A DNA stretch of 64,000 bases, taken from Shewanella sp. 1CM18E (GTDB taxonomy: Bacteria; Pseudomonadota; Gammaproteobacteria; Enterobacterales; Shewanellaceae). Shown one piece after another: positions 1 through 8,219 of the stretch. The stretch is from positions 186,001 through 250,000 of the forward strand of contig NZ_JALNTW010000005.1 of assembly GCF_023161665.1 (NCBI RefSeq), given 5' to 3'. Within the stretch, counting starts at the first letter, position 1, and every line of letters starts with the position of its first letter. The notes under the pieces are model-generated. The model saw only the letters and a list, made by a program, of their open reading frames with translations. It did not search any database and was not told the origin of the DNA. The position numbers and the translations under genes were made by a program.

Positions 1-463
1 CATGATAAATAGCCAAGTAAGAGCAAAGTTAAATAAAAGTGGAGTTAAATTTAAATTTTAACTCGATAAACAGTCGGGATTAGCCCAAATGAGAAATAAG
101 TTGCTCAAAAAAACGCTGATTATATTTGTTATATATTTATAACTTTTCAATTGGTTACATTATTTGTAAGTTAAATTTTACGCATGGCTGGCTAATTTTG
201 CTTATTTAAATATAAAAATGAGGTAAGTCAGCTATTAATGTTCGTTTAAACATAAGCTTATAGGGTAGATGGCGAGAGTTTTTTGCATGTGTGCTTAAAA
301 AGTAACGCTTTTAAAGAATGGATAAATCTTTACATAAGCTGGATTTAGTTACTCAAATAAGTAACAGTATGGCAATAACAATGAAACTGGTTTTGCCGTT
401 TTGGCCCAATTACAGCGGTTAAGGTGAGTCAGTTGCCATTAAAAAGAATAATAGGAAGTACAA
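1..463. other. AT-rich intergenic region upstream of lemA
   Basis: I see no open frame with a ribosome binding site and no terminator hairpin with a T-run here. The stretch is strongly AT-rich and probably holds the promoter of the lemA operon, but I could not assign -35 and -10 boxes with confidence. Any upstream gene lies outside the window. Confidence 0.5.
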
Positions 464-1033
464 ATGGAAGGGATATTATTAGGGTTAGGCCTAGTGGTTA
501 TTATTGGCTACCTTTGGTATGTGAGCTTAATTAAAAAGCGTAACACTGGTCGAGAAGCCCTGTCTGGCATTGATGTTCAACTTAAAAAGCGCGCCAACTT
601 AGTGCCGAACATCCTCAAAATTGCGCAGAAGTATATGGATCATGAGAAATCCTTACTGACTGAAATCACTGAATTAAGAGCGTTGGCGACCAAAGGCTAC
701 GATGCCGTTGATCCTGAGTCAGTTAAAAATCACCTGCAAGTCGCTGAAAAGATGAACCAGAAAATGTCGCAGTTGATGGTCAGCGTTGAAAATTACCCCG
801 AGCTTAAATCTGACAACACCATGCTGCAGGCAATGCAAACTTATAATGAAGTTGAGGCGCAACTCTCTGCCGCACGTCGTTTTTATAATTCGGCCGTGTC
901 TGAACTCAATACCGCGGTTGAGATCTTTCCTGGTTCGATTATCGCCTCAATAGCCAAGGTTAAGGTGATGCCATTTTATGAAGCTGACGAGGCTGCTAAA
1001 GCCCCAGTAGATGCCGCCGACTTCTTGAAATAG
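464..1033 (+). CDS. lemA: LemA family membrane-anchored protein
   Basis: The 189-residue product has one N-terminal transmembrane segment (about residues 4-20) followed by a basic KK/RN stretch and a long helical cytoplasmic domain. This is the usual LemA architecture, including the segment resembling RRxYNxxVxxxN near residue 137 (ARRFYNSAVSELNTAV) and the following FPGSIIA. LemA proteins are helical-bundle membrane proteins of unclear biochemical function. The start has an AGGAAG ribosome binding site 7 bases upstream. The next gene, a DUF3137 protein, follows after about 50 bp, and LemA and DUF3137 proteins are often adjacent, so the two probably work together at the inner membrane. Family assignment is firm; function is unknown. 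Confidence 0.9.
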   Translation: MEGILLGLGLVVIIGYLWYVSLIKKRNTGREALSGIDVQLKKRANLVPNILKIAQKYMDHEKSLLTEITELRALATKGYDAVDPESVKNHLQVAEKMNQKMSQLMVSVENYPELKSDNTMLQAMQTYNEVEAQLSAARRFYNSAVSELNTAVEIFPGSIIASIAKVKVMPFYEADEAAKAPVDAADFLK

Positions 1034-1084
1034 CGTAACTTTGCTGCTGCGTATAGAGGTAAAGAAGACAAGAAAACTAGTATT

Positions 1085-2107
1085 ATGAATATTTTTAGTT
1101 TTCTGTTTGGTGCACCGATAAGAGCTGTGCGCCAAACTAATAATCTTGTCGCCAGTTCTGCTGAGATAGAAGCTTTTACTCAATATTATCGACAGCACCT
1201 AGAGCCACTAACCAGTAAATTTGAAAACGCCCGAGTGGCCAGTTTAAAAGCTTGCCGCAAGCGTTTATATCTTTGCAGTATTATCTATGTTGCGCTTGCG
1301 GTATTGGCCTTTATGTTTATGCCATATATGCGCTTATCTGAGCCGTTAATGGTTTACCTAATAGGCCTGGTTGTTCTGGCTTTGCCTTTATTGTGGTGGC
1401 TGTATAACCCGATTAAGCATTATAAAAATGATGTAAAACAGAAAATCTATCCGCTTATTTTTAAATATTTCGGTCAGGACTTTATATTCAGCGCCGACCA
1501 TAAAATGAGTTTGTCGGTGTTAAAGGCATCGAAGCTCTTACCTTACTACGAAGATGCCAACTTCTCTGATTATGTGCAGGGCACATATAACGGGGTAGAA
1601 ATCGCCTTAAATGAACTGCATTTGACCAAGCAAGTTAGGCGCGATAAATCGACTGATACGGTCACTGTATTTAAAGGTGTCATGATAGAGCTCAGTAGCC
1701 ATAAAGATTTTCGAGGTCATACTGTGGTGGTTAAAACCCGAGGCGGCTTAGTTAATTTCCTGTCTGATTCGTTTAAAAGCTTAGATCGAGTAAAGCTAGA
1801 AGATCCGATTTTTGAAAAGCAATTCGATGTATTTTCCACTAACCAAATTGAGGCTCGTTATCTGTTAACCGTGAGCTTTATGGAGCGTTTACAGGCCTTG
1901 TCTGCCAGTTTTGGTAATAAGATCCAGTGTGCATTTTACCGTAATAAATTGCTGATCATGCTCGGTAGTAAACAAGATCGCTTTGAGATGGCATCGATAT
2001 TTAAGCCGGCGACTTTTGAATATGAGTTTAGTCAGATCAACAAAGAAATGAAGCAGCTTTTCGCTATTGTCGATGTGTTGCAACTTGAGCAATCGACAGG
2101 GTTATGA
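1085..2107 (+). CDS. DUF3137 domain membrane protein
   Basis: The 340-residue product has a soluble N-terminus of about 60 residues, two transmembrane helices (about 62-80 and 88-107) separated by a very short loop, and a large soluble C-terminal domain (110-340). This matches DUF3137 proteins, which are commonly encoded beside LemA. The C-terminal part alternates short strands and charged segments (for example GVMIELSSHKDFRGHTVVVK near 200) and probably faces the cytoplasm. Its stop codon overlaps the start of the downstream lytic transglycosylase in an ATGA arrangement, which suggests translational coupling and one transcript from lemA. No catalytic motif is visible and no function is assigned. 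Confidence 0.8.
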   Translation: MNIFSFLFGAPIRAVRQTNNLVASSAEIEAFTQYYRQHLEPLTSKFENARVASLKACRKRLYLCSIIYVALAVLAFMFMPYMRLSEPLMVYLIGLVVLALPLLWWLYNPIKHYKNDVKQKIYPLIFKYFGQDFIFSADHKMSLSVLKASKLLPYYEDANFSDYVQGTYNGVEIALNELHLTKQVRRDKSTDTVTVFKGVMIELSSHKDFRGHTVVVKTRGGLVNFLSDSFKSLDRVKLEDPIFEKQFDVFSTNQIEARYLLTVSFMERLQALSASFGNKIQCAFYRNKLLIMLGSKQDRFEMASIFKPATFEYEFSQINKEMKQLFAIVDVLQLEQSTGL

Positions 2108-2814
2108 TGGCTCGATGGCTGGGACTCATTCTTGCGGTATTGTCGGCTAACGTGGCGGCAGAAAACACTAAGCCACACTTTGTTGCTAAGCCTGCGAATA
2201 AAAGTGCATTAGCTCGCTCAGTTGTCAACTCGGAGCCTATCTCAATGAATTCTGACGTGGCTAAAACTAAGCAGGGAGAAAAGGTTTATCACTATCGCAG
2301 TGAAGACGGCAACTTAGTATTCAGCGACTATGCACCGCAGCAAGGGCATTACCAAGTTTTACTGTTTGACTGTTACGCCTGCCAATCAGAATCGAATATT
2401 AACTGGCAATCAATCCCACTATTTACCTCGCTATATAAGCAACAAATTGCCGCAGCTGCTCACACTTACCAGTTAGAGCCGGCACTTATTCGAGCGGTGA
2501 TCCATGCTGAATCAGCATTTAAGCCTGCGGCGGTATCAAAAACTGGCGCACAAGGTTTGATGCAGTTAATGCCTGCAACAGCAAAAGAGTTAGGCGTGGT
2601 TGATGCATTCCATCCGCAAGAAAATATCGCAGCTGGAAGCCGTTATCTCGCTCAGCTGCTAAAACGTTTTGATGGTGATATTACCTTGGCGTGTGCGGCT
2701 TATAACGCAGGAGCATCAAGGGTTGAGCAGTATAATGGCGTACCGCCTTACTCAGAAACTCGCGCCTATGTGGAGCGAGTGCAAATACTGCTCAAGCGCT
2801 ACCGCAGAGGGTAA
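2104..2814 (+). CDS. periplasmic lytic transglycosylase (SLT fold) with DUF4124-like N-terminal region
   Basis: The 236-residue product has a signal peptide (about 1-19) and a short DUF4124-like segment near 60-95 (VYHYRSEDGNLVFSDYAP), then a soluble lytic transglycosylase domain (about 112-230). The catalytic glutamate is E136 in HAESAF, followed by GAQGLMQLMPATA and the AAYNAGASRVE motif, all hallmarks of family 1 transglycosylases. It should cleave the MurNAc-GlcNAc bond of peptidoglycan, giving 1,6-anhydro products. Cysteines 90 and 93 lie just before the catalytic domain and could form a disulfide. ATG occurs at 2104 and at 2107; the first overlaps the previous stop codon. It is the last gene of the lemA operon. 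Confidence 0.88.
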   Translation: MMARWLGLILAVLSANVAAENTKPHFVAKPANKSALARSVVNSEPISMNSDVAKTKQGEKVYHYRSEDGNLVFSDYAPQQGHYQVLLFDCYACQSESNINWQSIPLFTSLYKQQIAAAAHTYQLEPALIRAVIHAESAFKPAAVSKTGAQGLMQLMPATAKELGVVDAFHPQENIAAGSRYLAQLLKRFDGDITLACAAYNAGASRVEQYNGVPPYSETRAYVERVQILLKRYRRG

Positions 2815-2848
2815 GCGCTTTCGCAATATGCTCTAAAATATTAGATTA

Positions 2849-4276
2849 TTATAGTGCTACTGCAGCTTGGTTTAACTCGGCTTTGTTTGACTTAGTTTGT
2901 TCAGATTTAGTGTGTTCAGATTTAGCTTGATTGGCCTTTTTAGCGCGAGCTTTAATATCTAACCACACCATAGGCACCACGATTAAACACAAAGCAATGT
3001 TAGACAGTGGCATAGCCATCCACACGCCATTCACGCCCAAAAATTTAGGTAAAATCATTAAAAATGGCAGCTGGATTAGCATATTGCCACAAGCGATGAC
3101 GAGTGCTTTAACGCCTTGGTTAGTCGCCATAAAGTAGATTGAGGATAGCGCGATAAAGCCATCTAGCGGCATGGCGAACAGGTGCATTTTAATGCCATCA
3201 ATCGCAGTTGCGATTAACAATGGATCGTCATTGTTAAACAAGCCAACCATGGTTTCAGGTAATAGGTTGAGTAGTAACACCCAGCTGGTACCGGCAATTA
3301 AGGTTACTTTTACCGACAGCTTAAGCATCTTATTGATGTTTTCATGCTGCTCAGCGCCATAGTAGTAACTCACCGGCGGCTGCATACCCTCTGCAATGCC
3401 TTCAGCCACTAGATAGTACAACACCATCAAGTAGCCGACGATGGCAAATGCGCCAACGGTGAGCGGCGTACCATACTCAGTGAATAAGCGGTTATGTAGC
3501 GCAAACACAAAGCTAGTGTACAAGTACATAAATAGGCTAGAAGAGCCAAGCAGTACGATTTGCTTGGCAAAAGAGGCGTTAAACCAGCTAAATTTGGCTG
3601 ACCAGTTAATGCTACTTCTAGCTGAGCAAAAATAGATAAGGCCTAAGACACAAACTACTGCTTGTGCGCTGATGGTCGCCATTGATGCACCTAATAAGCC
3701 AAAATCGAATACGCCGATCAGTAGATAGTCGAGCGCAATATTGATCACAGCGCCTAACACCATTAAGCCGGTGGCAATGTTTGGGCTTTCATCATTTCTG
3801 ATCAGCAAAGGAATAGCTGACGCTATTACGGTAATTACAGCGCCCCAGGTGAATACGCCAATATACTCCTGCGCCATGACCAAGGTATTACCAGCGCCAC
3901 CTTGAGCCTTAAGAAATAGATCGCTACAAGCGATTAAAATCGTAGTCGATATGGCAGCTAACCCCAGCATAATCATTAAGCTGCTAGTTAAAATGGTTGG
4001 CGCGGCGCGGGTATCACCTTTGCCTCGCTGAATCGATAATAAGCTACCGCTGCCCATACCCACCATGATGCCAAAACCCACCATAAAGTAGATCACTGGC
4101 CAAGCCATATTGATTGCAGCTAGTCCTTCAAACCCTATGTAATGCCCAATAAAAATGCCGTCGACGATTTGGTATAAACCGTTAACTAACATAGCGGCAA
4201 TGGCTGGCAAGGTATAACGCCAGAATGTGCGGCTAATGGACTGAGTCTGTGTGTTTTCGATGCTTGGATCTAACAT
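2849..4276 (-). CDS. MATE family efflux transporter
   Basis: This is a roughly 475-residue polytopic protein with twelve predicted membrane segments and typical MATE sequence (LVNGLYQIVDGIFIGHYIGFEGL near the start, then a second homologous half after about residue 240). MATE proteins export cationic drugs or metabolites in exchange for Na+ or H+. The open frame reaches back to a TTG at 4297; I prefer the ATG at 4276, although neither has a clear ribosome binding site. The C-terminal 25 residues are a low-complexity tail of repeated KSE/TKS units, outside the transporter fold. It is divergent from a LysR regulator, which probably controls it. Substrate unknown. Confidence 0.85.
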   Translation of the reverse strand: MLDPSIENTQTQSISRTFWRYTLPAIAAMLVNGLYQIVDGIFIGHYIGFEGLAAINMAWPVIYFMVGFGIMVGMGSGSLLSIQRGKGDTRAAPTILTSSLMIMLGLAAISTTILIACSDLFLKAQGGAGNTLVMAQEYIGVFTWGAVITVIASAIPLLIRNDESPNIATGLMVLGAVINIALDYLLIGVFDFGLLGASMATISAQAVVCVLGLIYFCSARSSINWSAKFSWFNASFAKQIVLLGSSSLFMYLYTSFVFALHNRLFTEYGTPLTVGAFAIVGYLMVLYYLVAEGIAEGMQPPVSYYYGAEQHENINKMLKLSVKVTLIAGTSWVLLLNLLPETMVGLFNNDDPLLIATAIDGIKMHLFAMPLDGFIALSSIYFMATNQGVKALVIACGNMLIQLPFLMILPKFLGVNGVWMAMPLSNIALCLIVVPMVWLDIKARAKKANQAKSEHTKSEQTKSNKAELNQAAVAL

Positions 4277-4379
4277 AGGAATATCAATATTGAACAATAA
4301 AGCTCGGCAAGTTACTCTGTATTTGAGATTGAATAAAGTTAGTTACTATCTGTTTTTGGTATAGATGAGCGAGTGAGCG

Positions 4380-5258
4380 ATGAACTGGACGATTGATGAG
4401 CTTAATGCATTTGTAAACTCGGTAAAGCTAGGCTCATTTTCCGCTGCGGCGCGCAAAATGGGTAAAGCGCAGTCGCGTATAAGTACCGCGGTGAGTAACT
4501 TAGAGGCAGATCTTGGCTTTGAGTTGTTTGATCGTAGCGCCAAGCTACCAGTGCTGACTAAACTTGGGGAAGAGATGTTTATCGAAGCGCAGTCAGTACT
4601 CGCTCAATGCCAACGCTTAAATGCCCGTGCAATGACGGTCACCTCAGGTGAGGAGATCTCGCTGACTGTTGCCATGGATGAAGCTGTGCCAGTTACTGCA
4701 TTTGAAGCGTTATTTCAGCGTATATCGACGCAATTTCCGCTGCTGAAGCTCACCATCATCAATGGTTCGCAAGAGGATATTGGTGCATGGGTGGATGCCG
4801 GACGCGCCGATATCGGCATTATGTTTCACTCCTCGACCATGCTGCCAGACTCGCTCGATTTTATGTCGATTGGTCAGTTTAAACAAAGTTTAGTGGTCGC
4901 ACCCTCCCACCCTTTAGCTGCCTGCCCCGCGCCGACATTAGAGCAGCTGATGCAATATCGGCAGTTGGCTATTTGCGATATTACCGGGCAGTCACAAACG
5001 GCAACGTTATCGGCAAACTATTGGTATATTGATAGCTACTACTACATAGTTGCTTTGGTTTTACAGGGCGTGGGCTGGGCGTTAGTGCCAGAACATGTCG
5101 CCAAGTCTGACTGGTATATTGAAGATTTAAAAGAGCTTTCAACCGAATATATTACCGAGCCATTGCTGGTGGAAATGGGCGTGGTGAATCGCCGAGATAA
5201 GCAAATCGGCCCGGTAATGCATTGGCTATTTGATGAGTTACACTCAGTATTACATTAG
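4380..5258 (+). CDS. LysR family transcriptional regulator
   Basis: The 292-residue product has an N-terminal winged helix-turn-helix (about 5-60, with LGSFSAAARKMGKAQSRIST as the recognition region) and a C-terminal periplasmic-binding-protein-like effector domain (about 90-290). This is the standard LysR layout. It sits about 100 bp from, and divergent to, the MATE exporter gene. For LysR regulators that geometry usually means the regulator controls the neighbour and itself from the shared spacer. The inducer is unknown and I cannot identify a specific T-N11-A operator with confidence. Confidence 0.88.
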   Translation: MNWTIDELNAFVNSVKLGSFSAAARKMGKAQSRISTAVSNLEADLGFELFDRSAKLPVLTKLGEEMFIEAQSVLAQCQRLNARAMTVTSGEEISLTVAMDEAVPVTAFEALFQRISTQFPLLKLTIINGSQEDIGAWVDAGRADIGIMFHSSTMLPDSLDFMSIGQFKQSLVVAPSHPLAACPAPTLEQLMQYRQLAICDITGQSQTATLSANYWYIDSYYYIVALVLQGVGWALVPEHVAKSDWYIEDLKELSTEYITEPLLVEMGVVNRRDKQIGPVMHWLFDELHSVLH

Positions 5259-5379
5259 CTGCCAAGGCCGGTTTATTGACTGACATACCTATTAACAATT
5301 GTTTACCGTCTTGATCTGTTTTAGGCGCTGGATTTTGCTACTGTGTTGTTTAAAATAACAACAAAAGAATGCGCCGATT

Positions 5380-6774
5380 ATGCAATGTATCCCCTCAATC
5401 AAAAGCCGCGTGACCTCAAGCGTGGCCGCTTTATCCCTGCTAATACCTGCTGCCGCTTTTGCTAACCAAGATGCGCAGTTAACGGCTGCCCCGTCAACTG
5501 AAGATATGCGTTTATACGATATTGCCAACGCCACCTCTGCAAGCCGTTTGCATCAAGATGTGGCTAAACTGGTGAGCTTTGGCACCCGGCATACTTTGTC
5601 TGAAACCCAATCAGACAGCCAAGGGATTGGTGCGGCAAGGCGCTGGATTAAGGCGGAGTTTGAGCAAATATCTGCTGCATGTGGTGGTTGTTTAGAGGTG
5701 ATAGCCATAAGCGATACCGTCACCGGAAAGCGTATTCCTAATCCCACTGAAGTGGTCAATGTTATCGCCATTCAGCGCAGCACACTTGACCCCAAACGCG
5801 TGGTAATGATGAGTGGCGATATTGATTCACGCGTAACCGATGTGATGAATGCTAAATCAATTTCACCCGGTGCAAATGATAATGCCTCTGGCGTGGCGGG
5901 GGCGATTGAGGCGGCGAGGGTGCTGTCGCAGTATCAGTTTGCTGGCACGATTGTTTATGCCGCGTTATCTGGCGAAGAACAGGGCCTATATGGCGGAGCA
6001 ACGCTCGCTCAGTATGCAAAAGAGCAAGGCTGGCGAGTTACAGCGGTACTCAATAATGACATGATAGGTAATATTGCAGGGATTAATGGCGTTATCGATA
6101 ACCGCTCGGTGCGAGTATTTTCAGAAGGTGTGCGCATTGCAGAAACCGCCGATGAAGCTAAAGAGCGTTATTTCAGTGGTGGTGAGAATGATTCAGCATC
6201 TCGCAATCTCGCTCGTAAGATCAAAACGTTAGCTGACCAATACATGACAAATCTCGATGTAATGTTGGTATACCGCTTAGACAGATTTGGTCGCGGTGGT
6301 CACCATTTACCGTTCAATAAAGCAGGCTTTCCTGCGGTGCGGATCATGGAAACTAACGAGCATTATGATCGCCAACATCAAGATATTCGCGTAGAGAACG
6401 GCATTGCTTATGGTGATGTGATTGAGGGTGTCGACTTTGATTTTAATGCCAAGCTCACCGCGCTTAATGCGATAAGTTTAGCCTCAATGGCTTGGGCTCC
6501 AGCGCCGCCAAGCGAAGTGACCATTGCGGGTAAAGTGTCAGCTAATACCACACTGAGTTGGCAGCAAAGTGCCGCTAAAGATGTGGTTGGTTACCGGGTA
6601 TATTGGCGTTTAACCACTGAACCTGAGTGGACCCATAGCCGCTATGTCGGTAAGGTTGAGTCATTCACCTTGAATAATATGGTGATTGATAACTACCTAT
6701 TTGGTGTTGCCAGTGTGAGTGCTAATGGTAACGTAAGCCCTGTGGTATTTCCTGGGGCCGCAGGTGCATTTTAA
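5380..6774 (+). CDS. secreted M28 family metallopeptidase with C-terminal fibronectin type III-like domain
   Basis: The 464-residue product has a signal peptide (about 1-28), an M28 aminopeptidase-like catalytic domain (about 55-370) and an Fn3-like domain (about 375-460, with TTLSWQQS and VVGYRVYWR). M28 zinc-site motifs are visible: PGANDNASG with D167, SGEEQGLYGG with E199 and E200, NNDMIG, and a C-terminal NEHYD histidine. The first ligand position, normally His in GHxD, reads GDID with D147 in the His place, so the first zinc site may be altered; homologues would show whether this is usual for the subfamily. The enzyme probably removes N-terminal residues from peptides in the periplasm or outside the cell. 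The start has no strong ribosome binding site. Confidence 0.85.
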   Translation: MQCIPSIKSRVTSSVAALSLLIPAAAFANQDAQLTAAPSTEDMRLYDIANATSASRLHQDVAKLVSFGTRHTLSETQSDSQGIGAARRWIKAEFEQISAACGGCLEVIAISDTVTGKRIPNPTEVVNVIAIQRSTLDPKRVVMMSGDIDSRVTDVMNAKSISPGANDNASGVAGAIEAARVLSQYQFAGTIVYAALSGEEQGLYGGATLAQYAKEQGWRVTAVLNNDMIGNIAGINGVIDNRSVRVFSEGVRIAETADEAKERYFSGGENDSASRNLARKIKTLADQYMTNLDVMLVYRLDRFGRGGHHLPFNKAGFPAVRIMETNEHYDRQHQDIRVENGIAYGDVIEGVDFDFNAKLTALNAISLASMAWAPAPPSEVTIAGKVSANTTLSWQQSAAKDVVGYRVYWRLTTEPEWTHSRYVGKVESFTLNNMVIDNYLFGVASVSANGNVSPVVFPGAAGAF

Positions 6775-6818
6775 GCGACCAGATTGAGTCGTTGTTTGAA
6801 TAATTAAGGAAAGAATTG

Positions 6819-7103
6819 ATGCAAAGGCTTATACAAGGGCTTAGGCAAAAGCGAGTACAAAGGACTGTGATGATAATGCTGATAAGTATCGTGGCAACGG
6901 GCTGTTCATCAAACACTGCAGCCAATGCCGGCTGTGATTTTGTTAGCGGTGCTCACGGTAACGCAGAGCAAAGAGAACAACGACAAGCGATTGGCGGCAG
7001 TTCGGAATCATCAGCGAATAATAGAGATACAGAGGTGGGGATCATCAATGCCATTTTGGGCGTGTTTACTCGTCAGGTTAATGATGATCAAGAGTGTTTA
7101 TAG
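6819..7103 (+). CDS. small putative lipoprotein of unknown function
   Basis: This is a 94-residue protein starting at ATG 6819, with AAGGAAAG as ribosome binding site. A basic N-terminus and hydrophobic stretch (MIMLISIVATGC) end in a lipobox-like Cys near residue 28. The rest is short, polar and rich in N, S, E and Q, with two further cysteines (in AGCDF and at the penultimate position). I do not recognise a family. It follows the M28 peptidase gene by 45 bp and may be cotranscribed with it. The lipobox has Ala at -3, which is less usual, so lipidation is a guess. Confidence 0.5.
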   Translation: MQRLIQGLRQKRVQRTVMIMLISIVATGCSSNTAANAGCDFVSGAHGNAEQREQRQAIGGSSESSANNRDTEVGIINAILGVFTRQVNDDQECL

Positions 7104-7122
7104 GCATCAGGTACTAGGGCGT

Positions 7123-7268
7123 TCGCAGGCTCACTGCTAGGACGGTGCTACGCACCTGCGAGGGCGCCAACAAGTTGGCTGCTAGGAAAAGCTTAAAAGC
7201 AAGGTCAAAACTGACTCGTTGAGGCTGACATCTTTTGATTGTTGCTTTTCCGTCTTAGCTTTTCCTAG
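7123..7268. repeat. palindrome-rich intergenic repeat element
   Basis: Two nested inverted-repeat units are visible. The first has arms TCGCAGG (7123-7129) and CCTGCGA (7155-7161), with an inner GTGC-tac-GCAC. The second is longer: CTAGGAAAAGCT (7182-7193) pairs with AGCTTTTCCTAG (7257-7268), AAAAGCAA (7195-7202) with TTGCTTTT (7242-7249), and TCAAAA (7205-7210) with TTTTGA (7233-7238). Several CCTAGG-type words follow up to 7315. No ORF with coding character is present. The structure is like a REP-type or MITE-like repeat and would fold into an extended hairpin in the RNA of either strand. It could also end transcription of the convergent neighbours. Confidence 0.55.
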
Positions 7269-7320
7269 GGCCTAGAACCTCGCACCTAGGACCTTTCTTT
7301 GCTTTCCTAGGCTCTATCTT

Positions 7321-8163
7321 CTACTCAGGCACTTCTTGTTTAACGATTGTCTTGCCGCCGTTATGGCCGATGCGACGTTCTAAGTAATCCAGCATCTCTT
7401 TAGCTGTAGTATCTAGCTGCCATGGTGGGTTAATGATCCACAGACCTGCTGCTGTCATGCCAAACTCATTACTATCAGGCTTAATCGCTTGCTCGATACG
7501 TAATTGGTTTTTAATGCCGCTTTCAGCTAATAGTTTAAGCATGCCTTCGGTTTGGTCACGATCCACAACCGGATACCACAGCATAAATACGCCGGTAGAA
7601 AAGCGTTTGTGGGCTTTGATAATCGCTTTAGCCACATCTTGGTAATCGGTTTTGATTTCGTAACTTGGGTCAATCAAAATCACGCCGCGGCGCTCAAGTG
7701 GCGGCACTGCAGCAATCAGGCCTTTAAGACCATCACCTTTGATAACGCGTACAGCGCGATCACCGCTAAATTGCTCATCCAGAGTTAAAAAGTCAGTACC
7801 GTGTAGTTCGTGCAATACCATGCGGTCTTTTTCACGCATGTTCATATCAACAAAAGCAGGTGAACCAGGGTAGAACTCTAGCTCTTGTTTACCTTGGTTG
7901 AAGTGCTTCACGTCTTCGATGTATTGCACTAAAGACTCTGGTAAGTCGGTTCTTTCCCATAGTCTGGCTACACCATCGAGGTATTCACCGGTTTTCTTTG
8001 AAAACTCATCAGTTAATGCGTAACCGCCAGCGCCTGCATGGGTGTCGATATAAGCCAGAGGCTTATCTTTTTTGTGCATGAGTTTAAGCACTTGTAGCAA
8101 AATAGCGTGCTTGAGAACATCGGCATAATTGCCAGCGTGGTAGCCGTGACGATAACTTAACAT
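7321..8163 (-). CDS. rlmJ: 23S rRNA (adenine2030-N6)-methyltransferase
   Basis: The 280-residue product matches RlmJ (YhiR) in length and sequence. The N-terminus MLSYRHGYHAGNYADVLKHA is characteristic, the SAM-binding part includes DTHAGAGGY, and the catalytic DPSYE stands in the place of the DPPYE-type motif. RlmJ methylates N6 of A2030 in 23S rRNA, using SAM, on a ribosome precursor. It is monocistronic here, with the palindromic repeat just beyond its stop codon. Early work linked the E. coli gene (yhiR) to use of DNA as a nutrient, but the rRNA role is the established one. Confidence 0.93.
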   Translation of the reverse strand: MLSYRHGYHAGNYADVLKHAILLQVLKLMHKKDKPLAYIDTHAGAGGYALTDEFSKKTGEYLDGVARLWERTDLPESLVQYIEDVKHFNQGKQELEFYPGSPAFVDMNMREKDRMVLHELHGTDFLTLDEQFSGDRAVRVIKGDGLKGLIAAVPPLERRGVILIDPSYEIKTDYQDVAKAIIKAHKRFSTGVFMLWYPVVDRDQTEGMLKLLAESGIKNQLRIEQAIKPDSNEFGMTAAGLWIINPPWQLDTTAKEMLDYLERRIGHNGGKTIVKQEVPE

Positions 8164-8219
8164 TGAGTTTTTAGCCTAAAGGAACAGAGGTTAGATTATA
8201 TATCAACTCAGGCAAGGGA

